Under the pieces are notes generated by a model, which worked only from the letters and a program-made list of their open reading frames with translations, searched no databases and was not told the origin of the DNA. This document shows positions 8,658-18,251 of a stretch of 64,000 bases of DNA, piece by piece (the first letter of the stretch is position 1; each line of letters starts with the position of its first letter). A program made the translations under genes and the position numbers. Source of the DNA: Alphaproteobacteria bacterium (GTDB lineage: Bacteria > Pseudomonadota > Alphaproteobacteria > Micavibrionales > Micavibrionaceae); NCBI GenBank assembly GCA_009995045.1, contig JAACQG010000005.1:68804-132803 (forward strand). Reading direction: 5' to 3'.

Positions 8658-11498
8658 TTACTGCACGAGTTTTTGTAAGCCGCTTCCTAAAGCTCCTGAC
8701 GTTTGTTGTGAACCAACGGTTGCTTTTCCTACTAGGCCTTGTGCTGCGTCTTCGCGTTGGTCATTGAATGTTGCTGTGCTCTGTCCCATCCAGCGAAGAA
8801 TGTTATTGGGTATGAGATCGATGAGCTTGAATGATGACATTCCCATGAGATAAATGATGATTGTGTATATAATTGTGAAGAAAAACTCGTCTATTGCAGA
8901 GCGTGCATAGCCGAGCGTTGATGTTACGGTTTCTGCCCCCCTTGGTGTTTCAACGCTTCCTACTGTTTCTGCACGGTAGTCAAAGCCACCAACATTTGTT
9001 GTTACCAGATCGAAAACTTGATTGAGAACGCTTACGAGGGCGGAGAAAATAGAAATACTTGCGAGCATCCCAAACAGCATTAAAATTGGGCGTAAAAAGA
9101 TTTCGAATATCAAGAAATATCCAGCGACACCTGCTTGGCCGGGGAGGCCATTTTGGTCGATCCTTATATGTGCCAATGCCCATAATGGTGCGCCGACCAT
9201 TGCTTCGAAAATTCCTTTTATCCAGCCACCGACAGCGAAGAAAAAGTAAATAAAGGGGAGGAACGGTACAACATAGAAAAGAATGAATCCTGCGGTCAGG
9301 CTCACCATAGTGACGGTAATCAAGAAGGCGCTGAACACTTTGATGAGGCCCGTATCGACCCCAACGAGTGTGCCCAATAAATTTCCGCTAACGCCCGCTA
9401 CTACTGAAATGGTTAGGTTTCTGATAGCTGCTTCAACGAGTGAGCGGCCAATGCCGACTATCTGCGCGAGCGGATGTGTATCAGGGTTACGACGAATATT
9501 ATATAAACCTTCAGTTCCAAATAATGCGTTGATGGAGTCAATCATCGCATTGCCTGTTGGTGCTACATGCGGTGAGGAGCCACCGTCGCCTGTTTGCAAG
9601 TATTTATATGCCTCCCATAATATATTAGCCTTTTCATAGTCGTCTTCTGTGTCAAGTTGTAGCGGTTCACCATTCAGCACTTGGGGGTGGAAACGTGTTT
9701 CCATTACCACATTGTTGTTACGTTTCTTTTTCTCGGCCAGCACTTGTTCCATCACATCAGGATATGCAGATGGAAATGGTACATTTAGAACGGCGCTTGT
9801 CACGGCGCCGTTCATTTCCGCGATACGATTATACCAAATGGCTGCGCCTGCCCAGCCTTTTTCAGTCACCAGATTGTTGACGTTATAGCGATCTGAGTCT
9901 TGTAGGGTGGGAATAGCGCCTTCTGTTATCCCTAAGACGGCACAGCTCGCGGTTGCGCAACTCACCATGGCGCTTTCAAGATCTTTCCTGTAATAGTCAA
10001 TTACTCTTGATCTGAACGCAGCATCCGGCAGCAGTGCGTTGCGGTCTACATTCCACGGGCTGTCATGTTTTACCAAGTTTTCGGGATAGTTATTACCGCC
10101 GCCTAGTAAGCCGACAGTATATGTATTATGCCAGAGTTCCCTTAGGACATAGAGATAATATTGCTGCATGATTGCAGTGCCTAGTTCCGGCTTATCAGTA
10201 TTTTCAGCTGCATTTGGGCTTCTCGCATCCGTTAATTTCATCGTCACAGCGCCGCAGGAGGGGTATATATTTCCTTCAAATCGTCCGAAATCAATATCAT
10301 CCTCAATACCAAAAACAAATTTTATGGAGGTGCTATTATCAGTGAAATCTAATATGTCCTGATATACAGTCGCATTGTCAGTACCAAGATCTTGGATTTC
10401 CAGTCTTTTTGTTCCGCTGCCGCTATCTGTCCCCCTGACGGCGTACATTTTTATTTCTTTTGTATTGCTTGATGAAAATTTCTCAAGATAGGCGCAGGTT
10501 CTTGCCACGTAGAAAAATTGAAGTAGTGCCTGCATTTCAGGGACGTTGGGCGTGGATACCAAATCTTTCATGTCGCCGAAATATCCATTAGTGATGGTCG
10601 CATTAAAATAATTCCAGCTATTTGTTGCAAAACCGGATCCAAATTTTGCGGCGTATAAAACCGCATATTGTGATCCGTTAAAGCCAAGACCAACAGGCAC
10701 AAGCATGCCAATTGCAAAAACAATACGAATAGGAGCCCATACTTTATTAAAGCGTTTGCCAAATGGCGTTCCTGTTTGCGCCGTTTCTACGACAATTGTA
10801 ACCATGAAATATGATGCAATTATAACGGCAACGACTAAAAGGCCAGTATTATAGAGTTGGAACATTTGATGCATTGCCGTGTGAATAGGAAATGGAAAGC
10901 CGAGTGGTTGGTAAATTGAATTGCCGGAGGAATCTACCATTACGTCGCGTGTTGCTGGGCTTGGCGGGCCGTAGCCGGTATCGGCTAGTGTTTCAGTACA
11001 GGTGATACCCTGAGCTACACAAGAATTGAACATGTGATTGCTGCCATCACTTACGCCAAAAACAAGATCCATCATGATGTGGGCAATATCAGTTGATTCT
11101 GTTGCTGTAGGTGTGAGGAAAAAGCCTGCGAAGTTTGTTGGCATGCTTGCGAAAACCGGTTGCATAAACATTGCCGCGCCCAAAACACAGATTTGCATGA
11201 AAATAAGAATTAACCCGATTAACAGGGCGATGAATAATATGATTTGATCGGCGTTTTCTTTTTTCAAGACAAGGTTATTTGCGGCTTCTGCTATGACATG
11301 TCTGATTCCGAATTTGCCGATATTATCTGCGCGGGTGTATGGGTGTTGTGCTGGAAGAAGGTTAACTGCGCTGTAGACGAGTGCCATAAAGTAAGCGATG
11401 TATTGAAAGCCGCCGGTAAATATTTCTTCTAGGCGTACCTTGAACTGAGGTAGGCCCATATATGATGCGATTTGTTTTCCCGTGAAAATTCCTATCAT
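8658..11498 (-). CDS. DotA/TraY family membrane protein, copy 2 of 3
   Basis: 946 residues, same architecture as its neighbours. Hydrophobic segments lie near 30-48, 84-115 and 217-240. The paired cysteine is C160-x6-C167, and the GTPFGKRFN ... WAPIR signature is at 243-258. The central motif GWAGAAIWYNRIAEMNG is nearly identical to that of copy 3. The C-terminal block has VVPFLPFIYFFFAVGGW, APLWALAHIRID and FLRPILMLFG, and ends IPNNILRWMGQS. Its ATG directly abuts the stop of copy 1 (TAAATG), so the two are translated from one message. Copies 2 and 3 look closer to each other than to copy 1. Likely an inner-membrane channel or scaffold subunit of a type IVB-like apparatus; that is inference from DotA/TraY. 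Confidence 0.8.
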   Translation of the reverse strand: MIGIFTGKQIASYMGLPQFKVRLEEIFTGGFQYIAYFMALVYSAVNLLPAQHPYTRADNIGKFGIRHVIAEAANNLVLKKENADQIILFIALLIGLILIFMQICVLGAAMFMQPVFASMPTNFAGFFLTPTATESTDIAHIMMDLVFGVSDGSNHMFNSCVAQGITCTETLADTGYGPPSPATRDVMVDSSGNSIYQPLGFPFPIHTAMHQMFQLYNTGLLVVAVIIASYFMVTIVVETAQTGTPFGKRFNKVWAPIRIVFAIGMLVPVGLGFNGSQYAVLYAAKFGSGFATNSWNYFNATITNGYFGDMKDLVSTPNVPEMQALLQFFYVARTCAYLEKFSSSNTKEIKMYAVRGTDSGSGTKRLEIQDLGTDNATVYQDILDFTDNSTSIKFVFGIEDDIDFGRFEGNIYPSCGAVTMKLTDARSPNAAENTDKPELGTAIMQQYYLYVLRELWHNTYTVGLLGGGNNYPENLVKHDSPWNVDRNALLPDAAFRSRVIDYYRKDLESAMVSCATASCAVLGITEGAIPTLQDSDRYNVNNLVTEKGWAGAAIWYNRIAEMNGAVTSAVLNVPFPSAYPDVMEQVLAEKKKRNNNVVMETRFHPQVLNGEPLQLDTEDDYEKANILWEAYKYLQTGDGGSSPHVAPTGNAMIDSINALFGTEGLYNIRRNPDTHPLAQIVGIGRSLVEAAIRNLTISVVAGVSGNLLGTLVGVDTGLIKVFSAFLITVTMVSLTAGFILFYVVPFLPFIYFFFAVGGWIKGIFEAMVGAPLWALAHIRIDQNGLPGQAGVAGYFLIFEIFLRPILMLFGMLASISIFSALVSVLNQVFDLVTTNVGGFDYRAETVGSVETPRGAETVTSTLGYARSAIDEFFFTIIYTIIIYLMGMSSFKLIDLIPNNILRWMGQSTATFNDQREDAAQGLVGKATVGSQQTSGALGSGLQKLVQ

Positions 11499-14372
11499 TT
11501 ACTTAGCCCCCGTCAAAAGTGCACCTAAACTGCCAGCTTGTTGGGCTGTGCCTTGCACCCCTTTATGTAAGCCTTGAGCGAGGCGTTGGCCTGATGTTGC
11601 GCCACCAAGTGCTGCGGTGCGTGTAAGGCCGTCAACAGAATCTTGGTTAATGTCACTAAAGGATGAAACTTGATTACCCATCCACCGGAGCAAGTTGTCT
11701 GGAATTTTGTCAATTAATTTAAAGGCAGCAACAGCCATCATGTATACGATGATGGCATATATGATGTTGAAGAAAAATTGGTCAACTATGCTTCGTTTAA
11801 ATGCTAAGCGCCCATTGGCACCAGTGAGTGAAATAGTTGCATCATTATCGAACCCGCTTAAGTTTTGTGTGACTAAATCCCAGAGGAAGTGCAGAACGCG
11901 CACTTGCGCCGTAAAGATAAGCGTCGCCGCGACCAAACCAAATATTGTTAATATTGGCCTTAAGAAAATTTCAAAGATAAGGAAATAGCCATTTAATGCG
12001 GAAGTTCCGGGCAATCCATCTCCATCAATGCGCAGATGCGCAAGCGCCCACAAGGGTACGCCGACCATTGCTTCAAATATCGATTTTACCCATGAGGCAA
12101 CGGCGAAAAAGAAATAGATAAACGGTAAAAATGGCACGATGTAATACAGAACCAGTCCCGCGGTAAGGCCGACGAATGCTGTTGAAAGGATAAACTCGGA
12201 AACTGGCGCCTCAAAGCCCGGTATTGCCTTATCAAGTATTGCAGCAACACCGCCTATCGCTGATCCTGCTGATGCGGTTGCAACGTTGCGAATGGATGCA
12301 TCAACGAGACCTTTTCCGAGCATGGCAAGCTGCGTGAGCGGATGTGTTGATACGTTTTCACCGTTCATAGCTGATAGGGGCTGTGTTCCGAAAATAAGGT
12401 TCATTGTGTCTTCGAACGGGCTACCGCTAATTCTTACTTCTTCACTGAACATACTTTTGCTATCATCATTCCAATATTTGAATACTTCCGACAGAACAGC
12501 TGCAACCTTTGCATCATCTGATGTTATGCCTTCGCGTTTTATTGGGTCGAAGCGATCGTTTCGCGTTACCTTTACGTCAGCTTTTTGCGATGCGGATTCA
12601 ACTTTTTGCATAACCGTTGGCAATGCTGTCATAGCGGGCATGTTGCGGATGGCTGATAAATAATTTCCGTTCGTGCGAGATATTGTGTTGTACCAAATAC
12701 CAGCCCCAGCCCAGCCGCGGCTAAGAATTTCGCTATTCATTTCATATAAATGCGTTGCATTTGCATAATCTAACCATATCGTGTCTAGCTCGGTTTTTAC
12801 GTTTGCTAAAAGAGTTGCTACACCTGCTTCTTGCCACTCTTTTGTTGGTTTATCTGCGCATTCAGTCGCCGAACCGGCTAAAATACCAGTGCCGCTGACA
12901 TTGGGTGCGGGGGGGCCTGCAGGCGCATTACAAGCGTGTGTGTGACCAGAGTCAATAATATTGCCAAATTTTAAGGATGCGTAGCGGAAAGCGTATGCGT
13001 TTAGTTCATAAGTATCTGCTCCCCACCACATATCCCTTATAAGCTCGTAATACATTTTCTGTACGGCTTCAGGGCCAACCAAGGGTGTATTACCAGTTAC
13101 AGTTTCAATGGTAATTTTAATTTCGCCGCATTTAGGCTTTTCTTCTTCGTCACCCTCTATTTTGTTATTGCTATCATCATCGCCATTTTCACCAAAGCGA
13201 ATTGTGATATCACCATTGTTATAAAACTGTAGTGCCTGTTCATATGTTGTGCCAGATGCAACTGGTAGCACATTATCTGTATCTGGCATCCAATCAGGCG
13301 CATCTTTATATAAATATGGCTTTACTCCGTCATAAACAGGTACATAAGGCTTTGTCCCGTTTGTATTGTCCATGTACCAATAGCTGCTGGCGCAGGCGTG
13401 GACAAGCGAGAGAGCTTCTAGGATTGGTGATATATCCGGCGCTTCTGGTTTACCAATGAGGCTTTCGCGCTCGCCGGTTGGGTTTGCGCCTGCACCGCCA
13501 GGGAAAGGTGCTCCAAGGCGTATTTGATTGTTGTATGTGACCCATGCATTTGTAGCAAAGCCAGACCCCATTTTGGCGGCAAAGAGGGTGATGTATTGGC
13601 CGCTATTCATGCCATAATTTAAAGGAATGAGTAGGCCGATTGCGACAACAAGGCGGATAGGGACCCACACATTTTGGAAGCGCTGGCCAAAGGGGGTTCC
13701 TGTTACGGCGGTCTCGCCGATCACAATAAGTATGAAATATAGGAAGATTAAAGCGCCGACGAGAAGGATGCCTGTATTATAAAAACGAAACAACTCGTGT
13801 AATGCATCGTGAAAGGGCCATGGAAAAGTGGCAATCGCTGCTGGTGCTACGCTTGCTGTTGCTGTTTTACATGAGATGCCTTGTTCGATACATGAGCCAA
13901 ACATGGCTGGAATTCCAAATACTTGGTCGAGGAGCATGAAGGCAATATCAAATGTTGGGTCGACTGTGAAAAAGATTGATTTTCCAACCACCGTTCCGAC
14001 GGGATGCGCAGCGGTTGGGTACGATGCAAGCGCCGGTTCGAAGATTAGCATAAATATGATTGTTGCGATTTGTACAACGATCAAAATTAAACCGATCAAA
14101 GTGATAGAGAAAATGACCATTTGGTCGATGTTTTCTTTTTTAATCACCAAGTGATTAGCGGCTTGGGCGATGACTTGGCGTATGCCGAATTTGCCGATAT
14201 TTTGGGGGTTAAGATATGAGTGGTTGGGCGGTAATATGCGCACCATTGCGTATATTTGTGCAATAAGGAAAGCGATATAGCCAAAACCAGACGTGAAGAG
14301 GTCGCCGATTCTCGGCATAATGCCGGGCATCACCACATATCCTGCTACTTGTTTTGCTTGTCTACCGTTCAC
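11499..14372 (-). CDS. DotA/TraY family membrane protein, copy 1 of 3 (promoter-proximal)
   Basis: 957 residues from a GTG start at 14370-14372. No ATG lies upstream in frame; an internal ATG (residue 15) is an alternative, and the ribosome site is weak. Seen: hydrophobic segments near 29-47, 84-112 and 199-222; C161-x6-C168; GTPFGQRFQ ... WVPIR at 225-240, the DotA/TraY signature; a diverged central motif GWAGAGIWYNTISRTNG. The central region carries several acidic inserts absent from the other copies. The C-terminal membrane block has IVPFLPFIYFFFAVASW, VPLWALAHLRID and FLRPILTIFG, and ends IPDNLLRWMG. The tail is Gly/Ala/Gln-rich. It heads the three-gene operon after the ettA terminator. 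Confidence 0.8.
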   Translation of the reverse strand: MNGRQAKQVAGYVVMPGIMPRIGDLFTSGFGYIAFLIAQIYAMVRILPPNHSYLNPQNIGKFGIRQVIAQAANHLVIKKENIDQMVIFSITLIGLILIVVQIATIIFMLIFEPALASYPTAAHPVGTVVGKSIFFTVDPTFDIAFMLLDQVFGIPAMFGSCIEQGISCKTATASVAPAAIATFPWPFHDALHELFRFYNTGILLVGALIFLYFILIVIGETAVTGTPFGQRFQNVWVPIRLVVAIGLLIPLNYGMNSGQYITLFAAKMGSGFATNAWVTYNNQIRLGAPFPGGAGANPTGERESLIGKPEAPDISPILEALSLVHACASSYWYMDNTNGTKPYVPVYDGVKPYLYKDAPDWMPDTDNVLPVASGTTYEQALQFYNNGDITIRFGENGDDDSNNKIEGDEEEKPKCGEIKITIETVTGNTPLVGPEAVQKMYYELIRDMWWGADTYELNAYAFRYASLKFGNIIDSGHTHACNAPAGPPAPNVSGTGILAGSATECADKPTKEWQEAGVATLLANVKTELDTIWLDYANATHLYEMNSEILSRGWAGAGIWYNTISRTNGNYLSAIRNMPAMTALPTVMQKVESASQKADVKVTRNDRFDPIKREGITSDDAKVAAVLSEVFKYWNDDSKSMFSEEVRISGSPFEDTMNLIFGTQPLSAMNGENVSTHPLTQLAMLGKGLVDASIRNVATASAGSAIGGVAAILDKAIPGFEAPVSEFILSTAFVGLTAGLVLYYIVPFLPFIYFFFAVASWVKSIFEAMVGVPLWALAHLRIDGDGLPGTSALNGYFLIFEIFLRPILTIFGLVAATLIFTAQVRVLHFLWDLVTQNLSGFDNDATISLTGANGRLAFKRSIVDQFFFNIIYAIIVYMMAVAAFKLIDKIPDNLLRWMGNQVSSFSDINQDSVDGLTRTAALGGATSGQRLAQGLHKGVQGTAQQAGSLGALLTGAK

Positions 14373-14416
14373 TATAAAAAACTCACACTTGTAATATTTT
14401 AGTGTAACGCGAAAAT

Positions 14417-14434
14417 AGTTAAAATTTTAGTTAA
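14417..14434. promoter_or_regulatory. Direct repeat AGTTAA x2 upstream of the DotA/TraY operon
   Basis: AGTTAA at 14417-14422 and again at 14429-14434, one 12-base step apart, in the AT-rich stretch upstream of the GTG start. It reads TTAA-N8-TTAA, one base longer than the alphaproteobacterial CtrA consensus TTAA-N7-TTAA. It may be an operator or simply AT-rich sequence. Confidence 0.2.
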
Positions 14435-14507
14435 TTTTTACGATTTCTGCCTTATTTTTACCATTATTTTGGTTGTTTGTTGCTTAAATGATACGCGATA
14501 GACGTTA

Positions 14508-14552
14508 AAAAACCCTGAATACACCTTATGTTTCGGGGGATTCAGGGTTTTT
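14508..14552 (-). terminator. Rho-independent terminator downstream of ettA
   Basis: A perfect 13-base stem (14508-14520 with 14540-14552, core ACCCTGAAT/ATTCAGGGT) around a 19-base loop, with a T run after the stem on the minus strand. It separates ettA from the DotA/TraY operon, which therefore needs its own promoter in 14373-14507. Confidence 0.8.
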
Positions 14553-14570
14553 AAAATAGAAGTTTGATAC

Positions 14571-16253
14571 TTAGCCAGCTTTGCGCAAAGGTTTGTATTT
14601 AATGCGTGTTGGGGATTCTCCATCGGCTAATCCCATGCGGCGGCGGTAATCTTCTTCGTAATCTTGGTAGTTTCCTTCAAACCATGTGACTTGAGAATTT
14701 CCTTCGAAAGCAAGAATATGGGTGCAAAGGCGGTCAAGGAACCAGCGATCATGAGAGATGATAACGGCGCAGCCGGGGAATTTCTCGATTGCTTCTTCGA
14801 GGGCGGCGAGTGTTTCGGTGTCCAAATCGTTTGTAGGTTCATCGAGCAGGATAACATTTGCTTCTTTTTTCAACATCTTAGCGAGGTGTACGCGGTTTCT
14901 TTGTCCGCCGGATAGATCCTTAACAAGTTTTTGTTGATCTCCTTTTCTGAAGTTAAATGCGGACACGTACGCGCGTGATTGCATTTCAACCTTGCCCAGT
15001 TTGATGATATCGGTTCCGCCGGAAATTTCTTCCCAGACATTGTTATCACCCGATAGGGTATCGCGAGATTGATCAACATAGCCGAGTTGAACAGTATCGC
15101 CGACTTTGAAATCGCCTTCATCTGGTGTTTCGTCGCCTGTGATCATTTTGAAGAGGGTTGATTTACCTGCACCGTTAGCGCCGATCACGCCGACGATACC
15201 GCCAGGTGGGAGGCGGAAGGACAGGTCTTCGATGAGGAGTTTATCGCCGAAGCCTTTTTTGATGTTAATGGCTTCAATGACCAAATCACCTAGGCGCGGC
15301 GGCGCAGGAATAACGATTTGTGTTGCGCGGGAATCAACCCCTTGTGATTCTTCGAGCAGGTCATTATAGGCGCTGATACGGGCTTTGGATTTTGCACGGC
15401 GTGCGGATGGGGATTTGCCCATCCATTCTTGCTCACGCTTAAGTGCTTTTTGACGGGCGTCTTCTTCGCGGCCTTCTTGTGTCATGCGTTTTTGTTTTGC
15501 GTCAAGATAGGCGGTGTAATTGCCCTGATAGGGGATGCCCATGCCGCGGTCGATTTCAAGAATCCAGCCCGTGACATTATCAAGGAAGTATCTATCATGC
15601 GTGATCATAACGACTGTCCCTGAATATTCGGCAAGGAAGCGTTGTAGCCATGCTACGCTCTCTGCGTCCAAATGGTTTGTCGGTTCATCAAGCAGGAGAA
15701 GGTCTGGTTTTTCCAAGAGGAGACGGCAAAGTGCAACGCGGCGTTTTTCACCGCCAGATAGGTTTTCTACGGATGAATCGCCTGGTGCGCAGCGAAGGGC
15801 GTCCATTGCAATTTGGGCGGTGCGTTCAACTTCCCAGCCTTCGTTGTTATCAAGCCATTCTTGAAGTTCGCCCATTTCATCGGTGAGTGCTTCGAAATCA
15901 GCATCAGGGTCGGCCATTTCGGCGGCGACAGCATTGTATCGGTTGAGTTTTTCAAGCGCCTCGCCAAGACCTTCCATGACGTTTTCAAGGACGGTTTTAC
16001 TGTTGTCGAGCTGTGGCTCTTGTTCAAGATAGCCGATGCGAGTGCCTTTTGCGGCCCATGCTTCGCCGCTATATTCTTTATCAATGCCGCCCATAATTTT
16101 GAGCAAGGTTGATTTACCCGCCCCGTTTGGACCCAAAACACCGATTTTTGCACCTGGCATGAAGCTTAATGTAATGTTTTCGAGGATTTTGTTGTTGTCA
16201 TAGGCTTTCGATAAGCCATTCATTACATATATATAGCTGCCTTCTTTTGACAT
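14571..16253 (-). CDS. ettA: Energy-dependent translational throttle protein EttA (ABC-F ATPase)
   Basis: 560 residues, the standard EttA length. ABC-F proteins have two ATPase domains and no membrane part. EttA binds the ribosomal E site and links ATP level to the first steps of elongation. Seen: Walker A GPNGAGKST at 41-49, signature LSGGEKRR, Walker B LLLLDEPTNHLD; second set GANGAGKST, LSGGQRNR and VILLDEPTNDLD. The linker and arm regions expected for EttA are present (QKRMTQEGREEDARQKALKRE). The start is supported by AGAGGAC upstream. A strong hairpin terminator follows. Confidence 0.96.
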   Translation of the reverse strand: MSKEGSYIYVMNGLSKAYDNNKILENITLSFMPGAKIGVLGPNGAGKSTLLKIMGGIDKEYSGEAWAAKGTRIGYLEQEPQLDNSKTVLENVMEGLGEALEKLNRYNAVAAEMADPDADFEALTDEMGELQEWLDNNEGWEVERTAQIAMDALRCAPGDSSVENLSGGEKRRVALCRLLLEKPDLLLLDEPTNHLDAESVAWLQRFLAEYSGTVVMITHDRYFLDNVTGWILEIDRGMGIPYQGNYTAYLDAKQKRMTQEGREEDARQKALKREQEWMGKSPSARRAKSKARISAYNDLLEESQGVDSRATQIVIPAPPRLGDLVIEAINIKKGFGDKLLIEDLSFRLPPGGIVGVIGANGAGKSTLFKMITGDETPDEGDFKVGDTVQLGYVDQSRDTLSGDNNVWEEISGGTDIIKLGKVEMQSRAYVSAFNFRKGDQQKLVKDLSGGQRNRVHLAKMLKKEANVILLDEPTNDLDTETLAALEEAIEKFPGCAVIISHDRWFLDRLCTHILAFEGNSQVTWFEGNYQDYEEDYRRRMGLADGESPTRIKYKPLRKAG

Positions 16254-16403
16254 TTTGTCCTCTTAATCTTTGTTTGTATTTGTATGAGATGCCTTGATAG
16301 CAAGGTTTTGCGCGTTCGGGAAGCCCCTTGTTTTTCATTTTTTTAGCGCGATATTTTTTAATGTATATATCATGACACAATTACGATGAAAGGCAGGTGT
16401 CTT

Positions 16404-17105
16404 ATGGGCATTAAAATTCATGAGCGTGAGTTGCGCGGGCATACAAATATGGGGTGGCTTGATAGCCGCCATACATTTTCATTCGGGCATTTTATGGATC
16501 CATCGCGCATGGGGTTTCGGTCTTTGCGGGTGATTAATGATGATCGTGTGATTGGTGGCGCGGGATTTGGTGAGCACGGTCATGACAATATGGAGATTAT
16601 TTCGATTGTTTTGGATGGTGCGCTTGAGCATAAAGATTCGATGGGAACTGGTTCTATTATTCGTCCGGGTGAAATTCAGAAAATGAGCGCGGGTAGCGGC
16701 GTGACGCATTCGGAATATAATGCATCGCAGGACGAAAACGCGCATTTCTTACAAATATGGATACATCCGAGTGAGCGCAACATTGAGCCGTCTTATGAAC
16801 AGGTGCCTATTGACCTTGATGCGGCGAAAGGCAAGTTTGTCCTTATTGGCGGTGGCGTGCCTTCGGATAAGGTTGTGAGTATTCATCAAGATGCGCAGCT
16901 ATACTGGGCGTCTTTGGCGGATGGGGATAATGTGGATTATTCTTTTGAAGACGGTCGCTTTGGGTTTGTGCATGTGGCGCGTGGGAGCGTTGAATTTGAA
17001 GGCGTTACTTTAAAAGAGGGTGACGCATTGGAGATTGCTGATTGTGATATCGTTAAGCTTAGCGCCAATGCGGATAGTGATGTGTTGCTTTTTGATCTTG
17101 GATGA
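16404..17105 (+). CDS. Pirin family protein (YhhW-like quercetin dioxygenase type)
   Basis: 233 residues from ATG 16404, which has AGGCAGG six bases upstream; an ATG 18 bases earlier lacks such a site. A bicupin pirin. The metal ligands by family alignment are H58 and H60 (in GEHGHDNMEI) and H102 and E104 (in SAGSGVTHSE). Also present are MDPSRMGFRSLRVINDD and EHKDSMG, as in E. coli YhhW, which oxidises quercetin in vitro. The in vivo substrate is unknown in most members. It lies 31 bases before tag and is probably co-transcribed with it. Confidence 0.92.
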   Translation: MGIKIHERELRGHTNMGWLDSRHTFSFGHFMDPSRMGFRSLRVINDDRVIGGAGFGEHGHDNMEIISIVLDGALEHKDSMGTGSIIRPGEIQKMSAGSGVTHSEYNASQDENAHFLQIWIHPSERNIEPSYEQVPIDLDAAKGKFVLIGGGVPSDKVVSIHQDAQLYWASLADGDNVDYSFEDGRFGFVHVARGSVEFEGVTLKEGDALEIADCDIVKLSANADSDVLLFDLG

Positions 17106-17136
17106 AATGCAGGTTTTATAACTGGAGGGTTGTCGT

Positions 17137-17712
17137 GTGAAACAATCATTGATTTTGGGCGCGGATGGAAAGCAGCGTTGTTATTGGTGCGGGGATGATC
17201 CACTTTATATGGATTATCATGACCAAGAATGGGGTAAGCCCGTTACCGATGATATTCGTCTTTTTGAAAAGATATGCCTAGAGGGGTTTCAGGCGGGTTT
17301 AAGTTGGATCACGATTTTACGCAAACGTGAGAATTTTCGCGCGGCGTTTGATGGGTTTGATTTTAATCGTGTTCAACATTATGGCGAGAAAGATGTTGAG
17401 AGATGTTTAGCGGATGCAGGTATTATTCGTCATCGCGGGAAAATTGAGGCGACGATTAATAATGCTGCGCGGGCGATTGAAATGTTGGAGGAGTTTGGAA
17501 CGTTATCGGATTATTTTTGGCGATTTAAACCTGATCATCATCCGCAGGTGAAAAGTGTTGATGACGTTCAGGCGATGAGTGATGAGTCGAAAGCATTATC
17601 AAAGGATTTAAAAGCGCGCGGTTGGAAATTTGTTGGTCCGACAACGTGCTATGCGTTTATGCAGGCGATGGGGATGGTTAATGATCACATTGATGGGTGT
17701 TGGCAGACATAA
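17137..17712 (+). CDS. tag: DNA-3-methyladenine glycosylase I
   Basis: 191 residues from GTG 17137 with a strong GGAGGG site seven bases before it. It removes 3-methyladenine from alkylated DNA, the first step of base excision repair. Tag features: CYWCGDDPLYMDYHDQEWG near residue 15, GLSWITILRKRENF, and the C-terminal zinc ligands in NDHIDGC (H184 and C188). The Zn site thus comprises the N-terminal Cys/His pair and these two. A bidirectional hairpin terminator overlaps its stop codon. Confidence 0.96.
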   Translation: MKQSLILGADGKQRCYWCGDDPLYMDYHDQEWGKPVTDDIRLFEKICLEGFQAGLSWITILRKRENFRAAFDGFDFNRVQHYGEKDVERCLADAGIIRHRGKIEATINNAARAIEMLEEFGTLSDYFWRFKPDHHPQVKSVDDVQAMSDESKALSKDLKARGWKFVGPTTCYAFMQAMGMVNDHIDGCWQT

Positions 17713-17739
17713 AAAGCCGCATTATTGGGTGCGGCTTTT
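17712..17739. terminator. Bidirectional terminator between tag and the DUF1508 gene
   Basis: Perfect 10-base stem AAAAGCCGCA (17712-17721) with TGCGGCTTTT (17730-17739) around an 8-base loop. A/T runs on both sides allow it to serve both converging genes. Confidence 0.8.
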
Positions 17740-17760
17740 AGACTGTATCATAATTTTTAA

Positions 17761-18135
17761 TTAGGCTGCCGCGGCAGATTCGGTTTGATCGTCGATTTCT
17801 GCGATTGGTGCATTTGTTTGGACGGATTCAATCCCATTTTCGGCGGACGCCTTTGCGGTATAGCCTTGTGATTGGAATATGATCTCTCCGTTTTTGGCTG
17901 TGAGGTTGAAATAGAATTTTCCGTCATTGCCTTCTTTAATGTTGAATTTTGGATTTGTTGCTCCGTCAATTTCGGCGATGGGTGCGTTTGTTTGAACCGA
18001 TTCAATGCTGTTTTTTGCGGAGGCTTTTGCGGTATACATCTCGGATTTGCCGATTGTCTCGCCGTTTGCGGCGGTTAGGCTGAAATATGTTTGCCCGTCT
18101 TTGGCTGTTTTTAGAATAAACGCTGGATGTGCCAT
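17761..18135 (-). CDS. YegP-like protein with two DUF1508 repeats
   Basis: 124 residues from ATG 18135, which has GGAG upstream; longer in-frame starts add only a basic, unconserved leader. Two tandem DUF1508 units of about 50 residues share the pattern F-x-I/L-K-x-x-x-D-G-x-x-Y-F-x-L-T-A-x-N-G-E-x-I followed by YTAKASAxNxIESVQTNAP. DUF1508 proteins such as E. coli YegP are small, abundant and of unknown function; stress induction has been noted for some. The C-terminus is acidic then poly-Ala. It is transcribed divergently from the TerA-like gene. Confidence 0.9.
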   Translation of the reverse strand: MAHPAFILKTAKDGQTYFSLTAANGETIGKSEMYTAKASAKNSIESVQTNAPIAEIDGATNPKFNIKEGNDGKFYFNLTAKNGEIIFQSQGYTAKASAENGIESVQTNAPIAEIDDQTESAAAA

Positions 18136-18251
18136 GTCTTTAATCTCCATTCTTTCTGATTTGAATACCTTATTGAAGCAAGGCTGAGGAGGGTGAGTCA
18201 AGGATGCTCTATTGTTTTGCATTCTTTTGCGATGGTGATATTGTTAACTTT

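Noticed and set aside
5931-14372. DotA/TraY trio considered as a mobile conjugative element
   Set aside because: No relaxase, integrase, tRNA attachment site or repeats flank it, and neighbours on both sides are housekeeping genes.
14417-14434. Calling a true CtrA site
   Set aside because: Spacing is N8, not the N7 of the consensus; kept only as a weak repeat.
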